DNA of 64,000 bases, taken from the NCBI GenBank assembly GCA_002104945.1, contig MCFH01000022.1:310001-374000 (forward strand). Reading direction: 5' to 3'. Position 1 is the stretch's first letter. The number at the start of each line of letters is the position of its first letter. Source of the stretch: Piromyces finnis. Lineage: Eukaryota; Neocallimastigomycota; Neocallimastigomycetes; Neocallimastigales; Neocallimastigaceae. Shown here piece by piece: positions 10,986-23,787 of the stretch. The position numbers and the translations under genes were made by a program. The notes beneath the pieces were generated by a model. That model did no database searches. It saw only the letters and a list, made by a program, of their open reading frames with translations, and had not been told where the DNA came from.

Positions 10986-13881
10986 ATAAATGAATAATAT
11001 TAATGTTTATATGTTAATTTTAATATTTATAAAATAAAGGTATAATTAATAATAAAATTATAATATTAAAAATGTATTATGTAAATATTTTAGAAAATAA
11101 AAATATATATATAAATAAATAAATTATAATCATAATATGTAAATAAAAATAAAATAAATGTCTCTCTCTCTTTTTTCTTTTTTTGCTTTAATCTTTAATA
11201 TTTATTATTATAATTTTGTATACAAATATAAATTTTAATATTATTATTTTTTTTTTAACTTTTTCTTTTTTTTCTTATTTTTCTTCCATTATTGATACAA
11301 TGAAATCATTTCTAAAACAATAAATAAATTATTTTTTTTTTAAAAAAAAAAAAAGTAATCACATTGATAACCTTTGTATGAATGGAATCTAAAAATTATA
11401 CAAATAATAAAAATTAATAAATTTTATTATGCTTTAAAGTACATATCCATGATACTATAATGCATTGTAAAATACAATAATTATTAACCCTTTTTATAAT
11501 ATTTTATCAACAAGTTAAAACTTTTCAAAATAATAAAATTTTAAATTTGTTTTTTTTTTTTTTTTTTTTTTTTTTGATTTTGGTAGAATAAAAAATCGAA
11601 TTTACCAATATTTTCATAAAATAGTTTGATGGGAAATTTATATACTCATTTAGTATATAAAATATTCATAGGAAGCTAAATTGTATAGAGTACACATAGG
11701 ATATTGTATGGGTGAGTTAGATAAACTTTAGAATTGTATGGATTATTATAAAGTCATTTAGAATGCATTATTAGATGATGATGATATTTCAATATTGATG
11801 AATCTTTATTAAGTAAAATAGATTCTAAGCTATTAAAAAAAAAAAAAATTGAGCTTTTGATATATAATTTAAAATAAAATGTTCAAACTTTTTTGATTTT
11901 GGTTGTACAAATAATTTATATTTTAATTTTATTAAAAATTTAATTTACTAATAAAGTTTTACAAATTTACAAATTCTCTTAAAAAAAAAAAAAAAAAACT
12001 TTTATGATATTTCAAATTATCATCATTTTATTCATATTTTTTAATAATATTATAAAATATATTATTAATTGAATATTTTTGTATTTTTTATATTATTCTA
12101 TTCTATATTAAAAATAAAAAAGCTGCGTATTATTCACATTCAACATGTAGTAATAGAATTTATATTTATACTTTTTTGATTCTAATAAAAGTTAGTTAAT
12201 AATATACTTAAAAATCATATATATTTTATCTTTTATACTCATTTTATCTAAATATGTGTAAAATCTTCTTATATTAAATCATTAACAAAATAGATATCAA
12301 TTCTACTATTATAAAATTAATAATAATAATTAAGATAATAAAGAATCTATTTATAATCATATTGAAATACTTTTATTACAGATATCATTTTTATGAATAT
12401 AACTTTCGCCTTTAAAATCTATTTATTCAGTTTTTGGTATTATGGAATTACTAGAGTTTAATTATACAACTTTTAATGTTTCTGAATATATTATTGATAA
12501 AAATTATAATTCCTTAAATTATATATATATATATATATTTTTTTTTTAAAAAATAGACTTTTTTAAATAATATTAATAGTTAAGGTTAATAAAAAATACA
12601 ATTAATATTTCAATACTATTATATATAAACTATTTATTTTAGAATAAAATAATAATTGCTTTGCTTCACTATATATTACTTTATATTATCCATCAAGTTT
12701 TTTTTTTTTTTTTTTTTTTTTTAGAAAAAAAGATATTCTTTAGTATCATATAAATAAATAAAAAAAAATAAAGAATTATTACATAAACATATTTATGTAT
12801 TTAGCTATAAAAAAAATTATTAAAAATAAAAATATTTTTATAAGATTATAATATTTCCTTTATTGATTGTAATGGTATTTGTGATGATTAAAGTCATACT
12901 AAATAAGTTTAGTTTTCTTTTTTAATTAAAAAAAAAAAAAAGAAAAAGAATATAAATATAAAAAAAGAAATGTGAAAATATAAATATTATTATGATTTGT
13001 AATTTATTTTAATTAAATATTTAAATAAAGTTTAAATTCAATATTTTTATAGATTTATAAAACTATATTTTTACCTATTTTCTACTTTAGCTAAATAAAC
13101 TTTGTTTAATATATTATATCAAGTATCAGAAAATAAATAAAAAAAATTATCAGGATTAAATTATCAAAAAAGAATAAAAGTTTACAAGTTTAATATAAAT
13201 ATATAATTATATATACTTAACTTACTATGATTATATGATAGGATAATAAATAAAATCATTATAGCCTATTATATTATTATTTATTATTAAACAGTCGTTA
13301 ATGTTAAATCATTAAAATCATCAACCATGAAGTGTGTTATTAAACTTTGTTGTTTTAGTTTTTGATGTATATCATTTTATAATACATATAATAATTATTT
13401 TAAAGTTTTAATGTTTTGCCAAAACTTTATAATAGTTTTAACATTTTAATTAAATAATGACAAGATATATATATTATTTTTTTCTTATTTATTTTTTATT
13501 ATATATTTAAATTCATACTCTTATATAATTAGAACAACAAAAAACAATATAGATATTTGTATAATAAAAGTAATAAAAAAAAAAAAAAAGAAAAAAAAAT
13601 TTACAACTAAAAAAAAATTGGATGCTTAATAAAATACAAAAAAAATTAAAAGCATAAAATTAATAAAGTATTATTATATAATTTATTTTATTTTCATCCT
13701 CTTTTAATAGTAAATGTATTACAATAAACTATCATACTTTATTAAATAATTGTCTTTTTACATAAATAAGATTGAAATTGTAAAAAAAAAAAAAAAAAGC
13801 ATTATAATATTTCTTTTATACATAAAAATAGTAAAAGTAGAAATAGAATTATAGGAGTAAATCACTATATTTGTAACTAAT
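10986..13881. other. 2.9 kb AT-rich intergenic region
   Basis: Between the nitroreductase and the Sec2-like gene, both plus strand. It consists of A/T homopolymers (for example T runs near 11551 and 12701) and a TA microsatellite near 12522. I see no coding region, RNA gene or long repeat. Confidence 0.6.
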
Positions 13882-16800
13882 ATGAGTAGTGATAATGTTA
13901 AAAATGATCAATCCATACTAACTAATAAAAGTAACAATATAGAGTCTTTAGAATCTCTAAATGAGAAGATAGATTATAAAAAAAATAGTTATAGTAAGGA
14001 TTTAAAGGAACCAATAATATCAGAAGACTTGCTAAAACCCGAACGAAATACAAGAATAAAAAGTTTGGATTCATATGGAAATGTTGAAGGTATATAATAT
14101 TATTAATGTATTTATTATATTAAAAGAATCGTTATTTTTTTTTTTTTTTAAATAATAGTATATTTATCTAAAAAAAAAAAAGATAATATATTGCTTTTAA
14201 ATAAAAGTGTTATTTTATAAAAAAAAAATAATAAATATATTCTTTAAAAAAAACATTAATATTTTTAAAGTATTAGTCTTAAAAAACGTATATGACAATT
14301 TATATTTTAATTTGAAGATATCTTTTTAATTTAGTAATATTTAATAATTTTATTTTATGTTCTTTGCCTATATAAACATATATATTAATATTAATCTAAA
14401 CAAAAAAATAATAATAAAAAAAAAACATTTAAAATAAAAGGAGTAGGAAATGTACTTAATAGTATAGATTCATTAGTTAATAATAAGCAAGTTTCACAAA
14501 CTCCATCAAAAACAGAGATTGATAAATTAGTTTCAATTACTGATGATTCAACATCTATTTTACTTACAGCTCCTACGATGGAAGATATTATTGAAGATGA
14601 AATTATAAGTGAAGTTGAAGAAGATATTAATGGATTGATACCACCAATTACTAATAACACTAAGCATTCAAAAGTAAATAAATCTAATAATTCTGACAGT
14701 ACTAAAGAAAGAGCTAATGATTCTGCATCCATCCTTACAGAGGAAGAACTTTCCTCAAAAACTAACTCTCAAAATCAAATTAATTCTTCAAAAAATGATA
14801 TTGAAAGTATTAAAGTAGAAAAAAATTTAAAATTCGCTATGGACAAAGAATTATCATTCAATTATTTAGACGAAAATGAAAAATTATTTGATTCATTCAT
14901 AAATAAAGAGGCTTTACTAAAGGAGTACCTAGAAATTCGTAAAAAACTTGAAAAATATTTATTATCCTTTGAACATAACAAAAATCTAGATTCCTTAGCA
15001 TTTAATGGATATGAAAATTTAGTAAACAAGAGCGATTATGACGATCTACAAAGTAGTCAAAGTAATAATAATCCATTAAACAATAGCTTATCAACATCCA
15101 ATTTTAATATTTCAGATAAAAATATTTTTTCATTACTTGATAAATATTTTGAAAAAATTATTGAAAATGAAAAGGTAAATAGATATAAATATTATTTATG
15201 ATATTTACAATTTATATCAACATAAATGGTTAAGCATTAAAAGTACCGATTATCTAATGAACATAATAATAATATTATTTGAATTTTTTTATTTTTCTTT
15301 TTTTTTTTTTTTGTAATTTAAAAAATAACACAAATTATAATATGACCATATTAATTTAAACCTGGAATGATAATGGAATGAAAATATATTATAACCCATA
15401 GATTAATGAGAGATATAGAAAGAGGATGACGGAATTAATTGAAATTAAAGATAAATTTATTGGAAGACAAAGAATAAGAAATAATAAGTTAGAATTTGCT
15501 TTGAAAGAAGCTCTCTTTTTTTTAGAAAAACCTTTTGATGTTAATTTAGTTCAATCTCATTTTATTAATACTTTATTATCAAATTATAAAGACAATCAAG
15601 CAGAATCACAGGCCTTAAATACTTCAAACCCAAATTCTAATACAAATTCAAATTCAAATTCAAATTCTATGACCGCTCAAGCTAAAAAATATTTAAAAAA
15701 AATAAATAAAAAGCATGATAATAAAAATTCATTAAACCAAAATATAAATCCTGTACTTAGAATTTCCAAAGAAGAAAATGAATTATGCATGCAATTTTCA
15801 ATTAATTATTTAAGACAAGCGTTAGACTGGATAGAAAAAGATGTAGATATAGACGGTGATTATGAAAAATTTAAAATAAAGCGGTATATTTCAGTCGATA
15901 AAATACCAAAGATTGATGAATCTAAATCTATGATAGATGTAATCTATCTTAAAATATATTAATAATATATATATAAAGAAAAAATTTTAATTTATTTGTT
16001 ATATATATTTTTTTTAATATACCTTTTTAATATTTTAATTCAACTAAATTTAGGAAGATGAAAAATATCCTAATCTTAGTAAACCTCTTAGTACTGATTT
16101 AAGTGAAAATAACATTAATGTTAGTTATAGTAAAATTAAAATTAATTATCAGAAAGGGCCGTCTACTGAAGAATTAACAAATGAAATTAATTTGGATGAT
16201 ATCTTTGATAAACCTGAGTTTAATGATAATAAAAAGTATACACTTAAAAAAAGTAATACTTTTCGTAGGGAAAAAAATGAATCAATTCCTCAATTTTCAA
16301 ATTTTACTAAATCAAAGTCTGTAAATTCTCTATTTGCATCACAGTATAGTCAATCAAATATAGATTTTGATCAACTTGTTAATATGATTGATGAAATTGA
16401 CAATGAAGAAAATATGGCTTTTAATGAGATAAATGAAGAGAAAAATGAATCTTCTTCTATTATATCTCAAAATAGTGATAAAAGTAATAAAAGTGTACAT
16501 AAAAATGTTCCAATATTGATAACACCACTAAATGCAGATTCGGAATATAATCATAGTAATAGAGAAGGAAGCGATTCAATTAAAGATATTATGTCAGAAA
16601 AAGAACCAAGCGAAACTAGTTCTACTAATATAAATAGATCAATAACAAATATGTCTACCTGTAAAAGATCACTAAGTTTAAATGCTAAAGAGGCAAAAAT
16701 AATGTCAGCAAAACTTTATAATAACCTTCTAAAAGAAAATAATATGATTAATGTCATGATATCATTAGAAAATGAAAATGTAAGAAATGATTCAAGCATG

Positions 16801-19116
16801 AATGAATCAAATAAAAATGTTGAAAACCTACCCTTACCCAATTCCTTCACTATTCTTTCTAACTATAAATGTATCAATAATTTGAATATTGAAGAACTTC
16901 AAGAAAATTTTAATGAGCATTTCACAGAAAACCAATTAGAAAATAATAACACTAAATTTAACTTTAGTATTAATGGAGAGAATGGACTTAAACTATTTAA
17001 AGAAATATTGAAAGGTATTAATCAAGGAGGCGCAGAAAAAATAAATAATCTTGACAAAACCAACTTTGTTACCTCGTTAGAATATAATAAGCAATTAAAA
17101 AAGATAGAAGCTCTAGAAAAGGAGAATAATCGATTGAACTATCAATTAGAGAAAAAAACATTGGAATACGATCATGAGCATATGGCAAAGGTTATGTTAG
17201 ACAAAGAATTAGAAGACTTGACATCACAACTTTTCCTACAGGCCAATAAATTAGTAGAAACAGAGTGTCATAAGTTGGAAGATACAAAAGTTAAATTAAA
17301 GGAACTTAATGATAAATATAACGCTGTTAAAATTCAATTAGAAAAGAGAGAAAATGAACTAAATGCCTTAAAGAAAGTAATGATTAAAAATGAAGAGAAA
17401 AAAATTTCTAAGCGAACAAAAATGTTCCCAAAGATTTTAAATAATAATGTTAATAGTTCCACTGTAGGAAATTCTATTATTCTTTTGAATAATCCACCAT
17501 TGGAAAAGCTCAATATTAACTCTGTGGCAAATTCTGAAGAATTATTATCAACTTCATATAATTCTAATAACAGTAAATTGTACAGTATGGACAATAATGT
17601 ATCTTATATTTCGACTGATTCATATAATGTTTTTGCAAGTAATATATTGTCTACTAATAAAGCCAATAGTGAAGCTGTTGTCAATGTTAATTCAGAAAGT
17701 AATAAAGTAACAAAAGAAATCAATAACTTAAATACTTTAAATCTAGATATCTGCTCTGAAACAATAATGGATAGTAATGGAAGAGATGAGGATGATAAGG
17801 TAATCCATGTTAATAATAATGCATCAATCGAAGAACAATCTGAAGAAATAAAATCATGGAACTTATATTCAACTAAAGTAATTGCCATTCAAAATGACAA
17901 AATCTTTACATACATTGATGGGGGTCAATTTAATGAATTTCAAAACTACATTCGCGATTCTCTTATTAAAGTTAATAATAATAAGAAAAAGAAAAATAAT
18001 ATATTTTGTCTTCCAAATACATCATTTATGAAGAGATGTATTGAAGATGAAATTTATCCATGTTTATTTGAACATTTCTCGGATCAACAATCTTCCAGTC
18101 AGAGTAAAAGAAATTCTATCACTAAAACACATGTTAATTTTAAAAAAAAGCTTCAAAAAGCATTGTCATGCAACGGTATTATTATTATTCCATTTGAGCT
18201 TTTATCAAAGAATGGTAAACTCATTAAATCTACTACACCAGTGACGCCGAAAGAAAAACAAAATTTAGATAACAGCACTTCATTTAGTAGCAGTGATGAA
18301 GAAAATGGTAAGGATAATGAAACTGTAAATGAATCTAACGATTCTTATTCCTCCAAGAAAATAGAATACTATTTAGAATATGATTTTGTTCATCCATTAC
18401 CCTTACCACCACGTAAAAAGTGTTGCCTTTGTATGAATTACCGAGATTGTCACTATCATATCATTTTTAAGAATATAGAGAGTAAAGATAAAGATGGTTC
18501 CTTGATTAGTCCTGATTCATCTAAATTAATAAATAATATTAATATCATTGTAAATAATAATAAATTATCGAATAATCAGGATAATTTAACATCCTCTGAA
18601 ACAAATAATAAACATACAAACAATGATAAAGATTCAACGATATCACCTACAACTAATTCCAATAGTCTTTCAAATCAAATGAATAAAAAGAATACTAATT
18701 CTAATAATGATGTATCCCCAGTGACATCACCTACATCAAAAGTAGTTGAAGATTACACGGCAAAATGTTACAATATAAACAGTGATTTTTTACATCAACT
18801 AAGAACAGAAAATTGTTTTTCTTTCAACGAACAATTTTTCCTTTGTCCTATCTGTCGTGATAAAATTGTAAGTGTTGCAGATTTATATAGCTATCTATCA
18901 AGTTTAGAATCTAAATTAACAGGTAGTAGTAAAGGACAATCAAGTATTTTAAATATGTTTAAGAATGTTATATTATTAAAAAGACGAATAGCAACAGCAA
19001 AACTTGGAGCATTGCAATTCTTTGAACAAAATAATGATTTATTTAAAGATGAATCATTGACAGCTCTATATGATAACAGTTCAGAAGAATGGGAAAATTA
19101 TGTTAAAATTATTTAA
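13882..19116 (+). CDS. SEC2: Sec2/Rabin8-like Rab guanine-nucleotide exchange factor
   Basis: Predicted exons 13882-14089, 14441-15174, 15402-15938 and 16054-19116; all joins keep phase, giving about 1513 residues. Residues about 835-940 form a coiled coil containing LDKELEDLTSQLFLQANKLV, the hallmark of the Sec2 N-terminal domain that opens Sec4/Rab8-type GTPases for exocytosis. The C terminus also fits the Rabin family: a Cys/His cluster CCLCMNYRDCHYH (about 1283), CPICRD (about 1424), then LYSYLSSLESKL and a final VILLKRRIATAKLGALQFF resembling the Rabin/GRAB end. The four Cys pairs may bind zinc. The first 830 residues are Asn/Ser-rich with one further helical segment in exons 2-3, and are unusual because the domain normally lies near the N terminus. 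Merging of two genes is possible but the phases argue against it. Confidence 0.75.
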
Positions 19117-19330
19117 AAATAAAAATTTTGTTTAAAATCATAAAAAAAAAAAAAACTTATTAGTTTATCTTTTAATAAAATGTAATATAGAATTAATATA
19201 TACATATATATAATTATCTTATTAATAGTTTAATATTATTAATTGTAGCATTTAAAAAATATTTTAACACTCATGTTAAAAAATAAAAATAAAATAATAG
19301 TAGTAAAAAGAAAAAGAAAAAAGAAAAAAG

Positions 19331-19364
<34 letters not shown>

Positions 19365-19447
19365 TAAGAAAAAATAAAAATATAAAACAAAATAATTAAT
19401 GTATGATTTATTTAATTTATTAATAATAATTTCTTTTTTCATCCATT

Positions 19448-19487
<40 letters not shown>

Positions 19488-20110
19488 CTTGCTTATGAAT
19501 ATACAAATATATACTTTATCCTTTCTTTAAAAATTATAAAGGTATAATTATTATTTTTTTATATTCATTTACTAATTATTAGACATTTAACCTTAATATA
19601 TAGAGTAAATGAAAATAAAAATAAAGTAGAAATTGAATAATCGAAATAATTTTAAAAAAAAAAAAAAAAAAATAAAATAAAAATAAAATTTATGAAATGA
19701 AAAAGTTCTAAAGAAAAATTGTTAATTTTAATATTATATAGAAGAATTAGAATAAATTATAACTTTTTACATGTATCTTTAATTATTATATTTATAAAAA
19801 AATAAACCCATAATACAAGTATTTAAAGCAATATAAAAAATAATTATTAGAATAAAAATCCTTTTCTTTCCTATCTTCTTATTTATATACAAATCTATAT
19901 TACTACGTTAATTTTTTTATATTAAATAAGATGTTGTTTTAGTTTTATGATATAATTTGAATAAAATAAAAAGAAATAGATTTGTATTTTCTTTGACTAG
20001 TTTTTAATATTGCTTAATAAATGGTTAATTTAAATTATTTTTTGTTGTAATTTTATCCATTTCAATTAAAAAGAAAATAATCCAATTGATAATACCAACA
20101 AAACTTTAAT
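19117..20110. other. Convergent intergenic gap
   Basis: Lies between the 3' ends of the Sec2-like and RRM genes. It contains an A run near 19330-19358, a long T run near 19451-19487 and generic AT-rich DNA. I see no gene. Confidence 0.65.
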
Positions 20111-21029
20111 TTAATTCTTTAATCTAGCAAAAAGTTTTCTTCCTTCATAATCATAATCGTTTAATTTTTTAATAGCTTCTTGAGCTTCTTCTTCTGTTTT
20201 GAAGTTAACAATACCAAAACCTTTAGCACGACTTCCTTCAATAGCAACATCAGTAAAAGCTGGGTTTAATTCAAGCTTTTCAACTAAATCCTTAAGTTCC
20301 TTCCAACGAGTACTGAATGGGATCTTTATTATATTTATTATATAAAAATATATTATAAATATAGATATATAAAATATTATATATTACAAAATCCTATCAT
20401 TTAATTTTTAACATTGATACGTACGTTACCAACAATGATGTCAACACCTCTTTGTGGAGAACGACTATTGTTGTAACCACCTCTACCACGGTATGGCTTA
20501 CGACCACCATTGTAACCACGATTATTGTAGCCACCTCTATTTCCACGATAGTTATTATTGTTACTTCTGGAATCACCAGCAAATTTATCAAGCTTAACTT
20601 GAATGGTTCTACCATTGAAATCAGTTTCATTGAACATTTCAATAGCCTTAGCAGCTTCTTCTTGAGTACTCATAAGTACAGTACCGAAACCCTTAGATCT
20701 ACCAGAGTTATCTAAAATAACATCAGCGTGAACAACATTACCAGCTTGAGAAAAGTGTTCTTTTAATGATTGCCATCTTTCTTCATATTTAAGATTACCA
20801 ACATGAAGTTGACATCCTTCCTTGCTCTTGATTAACATATTAAAAATTTTAATTTGAAATAATGTTTATTTAATAACAATATCAAATGCATATTTTTATT
20901 AGTAATTATTTCATGATAACATACACTATTTCTATCTTCACGAACTTCAAGTTTACGACCTTCAATTTCAAATCCATTTAAATCCTCTAATTATAATTTT
21001 ATATAATATTTACATTTTATATAATATAA

Positions 21030-21063
<34 letters not shown>

Positions 21064-21864
21064 GATTATATACTTAAATAAACATGTGTCATTTGTTTAA
21101 ATATTTACCAATAGCTCTAACAGCATCTTCAACACTCTTCATTTGAACAATACCATAACCCTTACTTCTACCTTGATAATCTTTGAAAACATCAGCATGT
21201 ACAACTTCACCCTTTGTACTACGGAATAAATCCTTTAATTCTTGCCAACCATAGGTAAATGGAAGGTTACCAACATATAAAGAGGTACTATTGACTTGAA
21301 CTGGTTCTTCTTCTTCTTCTTCACCTTTAATTGAAAATATACACATTTATAAATAATTTACATTATTTTTATTTTTTTCTAAATTTCTTATTTCTAATTA
21401 AACTTTATTTAAATAATTGAATATATACCAGCTCTAAAAACCTTAATTTCTTTTCCTTCCCATGTGAAGTTATCGTAAGTAAGAACAGCTTCTTTAACCT
21501 TTTCTTCAGAAGAGAAGGTAACAATACCAACAAATGAATTTCCCTTCTTTATAACATCAGCATGTTCAACAGGACAAGCTTTAAAAATAATTTAATATTT
21601 TAAAAATTAATAACTATATTTTATTTAAAATATATGTACATTTATTTGGATTTACTTTGATTAAAAAGATCCTTTAATTTTTGCCATGAGGTATGGAAAG
21701 GTAACTGTATTTAAAATAATTGAAAAATTTTATCATGATTAAAAATATAATTATTTTAATTATATTTGATGGAAAATTAATTTATTATCTTATTAATAAA
21801 ATTGTAATGAAATAAGACAAACATTTTTAACAATAATTTGGAACTTTTTGTTTTCTGCAGACAT
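20111..21864 (-). CDS. Four-RRM RNA-binding protein (Gbp2/Hrb1-like)
   Basis: Predicted exons, 5' to 3' on the minus strand: 21864-21823, 21704-21656, 21578-21429, 21324-21109, 20986-20925, 20826-20425, 20323-20111. Joins keep phase and give 377 residues. Four RRMs follow each other. Each has an RNP2-like start (IIVKNLPF, LYVGNLPF, LHVGNLKY, IIVGNIPF), a W..LKD/EHF helix, and an RNP1-like core such as RSKGYGIVQM or RSKGFGTVLM. An Arg/Gly/Asn/Tyr-rich linker lies between RRM3 and RRM4. This layout resembles the shuttling mRNA-binding proteins Gbp2/Hrb1 and hnRNP M, so a role in mRNA packaging or export is inferred. The first donor (GTTTGT) is weak. An intron near 21030 carries an ATT microsatellite. 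Confidence 0.85.
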
Positions 21865-23787
21865 TTTGTATGTATCCTATTTTAATTTCATATTTATATG
21901 AATTTATAAAAAAAAAGAGTTAAATAATTGTAAAAATAAAATAACTAAAATATATTGTATTCACTATAAATTTACACTTTATTAATTACATAATTTAATA
22001 ATAATATATAATTATTCATGGATATATTGCTATATCTTTATATTTTTCACAATGTCTTTTTTTGTTTATTTATGATTATATATTTTTCTTATCAATTTAT
22101 TTTTTTAGTTTAATTTTTAAATTCTTCGATTAATTTACTTATTAAAATTATTACTTTAACAAAACCAACGAAAAAATAAAAAAGGAAATATAAATATTAT
22201 ATTTTGATATTTATAATTTCTATGAAAAAAGAATAGCAAATTGTATCTAAAAGGATATTTCCCATCTTATTATTTTAAGTTTTTTTTTTTTTTGCTTTTT
22301 CTAATACTATTATAATTTAAAAGTGTTTTAATTGTTTATAAATATTACTACTTTTATTATTATTATACATATTATGTTGTTTTTATTAACCTTTATTTTT
22401 ATTAATTTAATTGGTTCAACTTTTGATTGATTAATCATTAATTCATTTACTTCTTAGAATATTAAAAATAATATGAATATCGACAATAAATGTATATTAT
22501 TTTATTAAAAAAAAAATAATAAAATACCTTTTATATTAATTTGAATATGAAATTACTAGTATAACTATTATTTTGAACTAAAAATCAAAAAATAGAATTA
22601 AATTTTAAGATCAAGTTTATATTTATATTATTACTTGTTAATAAATAATTAAAAGTAAAATATTAATTAATAATTAAATGTGATGAAATAAGGATAACTT
22701 CACAAATTTTAATAACTAAAATTTTTGTTAGTCTTTTAATTTATTCATCCTATTCATTTATATTATTAAATTGATCTATTTAATTTTATTATATATGTCC
22801 ATTTATTTCAATTTATTGATAAACTATGACTATTTAAAATTTAAAAATTTAATTTAACTAAATATATACAATATATTTATTGATATATTATAAATATAAT
22901 GTATATAATGTATATAATATTTGGTATATTAAATTATTACTACAATTATAAATTTATTAATACAATTAATGACTAGCTAAACCTATATAAATTATAATTC
23001 AATTTTCCATTATCCAAAAAATGCAGTAAAAAGGTATTGCTTGATGATAAGTACTATCTTAGTAGTAAAACAGAGTTTTTTTGTTATAAATATAAATAAT
23101 ATAATATTATGTATAACTTTTAAGATGGATAAATATATTTTTTTTTATTTTATAAAACTAATTTTAAATATAAAAAAGAAATAATAACTTTGTACAAAAA
23201 TGTAATTAATTTTAAAAGTAAAAAAAAAAAAAAAAATCATACTTTCTTATAATTACTTTAAAGATAAGATTTTTAATGATTATATTTCAAAAAAAATAGA
23301 AATTATAATATACGAAATACTTGTTTAACTGGTGCTAATTAGATATACAATTAATATTTTATATAGAGTTCTACAATCTTCCAGAAAGAATATTTAGTAC
23401 AGCAATTTTTTTTTTTTTTTTGATATGAATTATAATGTATGAAATATTTAAAATAAAGTTAATAATGAAATATATATAATCCAATAATCTAATTGTGTTT
23501 AACAAAAAATAAAAACATATTTATTGTATGCTTTTGTTTTTGCTGTTTAAAGACCACAGGCTCTGGCTAAATTTTTTAAAAAGAGCGTCAAAATTAAAGT
23601 TTAATATCCAATCACAATTACTTATAGAATCTTTATATAAGAAAATTTTATTTTTTATATTTTAATAATTAAATTTTTTTAAAAAAATAAAAGATACACT
23701 GAAACAGTGTAAAATAAAGCAATTAAATTAAATAAATAAATATTAATAATAAAAATAAAATATAATATAATAAAAATATTAATAAAA
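21865..23787. other. Divergent intergenic region, RRM gene and UBE2O-like gene
   Basis: AT-rich DNA between two divergently transcribed genes. A less AT-rich patch at 23530-23600 and a CCAAT element at 23608-23614 lie within 260 bp of the UBE2O-like start. I see no coding sequence. Confidence 0.55.
23608..23614 (+). promoter_or_regulatory. CCAAT box upstream of UBE2O-like gene
   Basis: CCAATCA occurs 174-180 bp before the ATG at 23788. The same heptamer or a close form precedes other housekeeping genes here (30089, 30212, 34702, 34711). It is a candidate site for the HAP/NF-Y complex. Confidence 0.35.

Noticed and set aside
14391-14732. 113-codon minus-strand open frame
   Set aside because: Antisense to exon 2 of the Sec2-like gene, whose splice phases and coding content are consistent.
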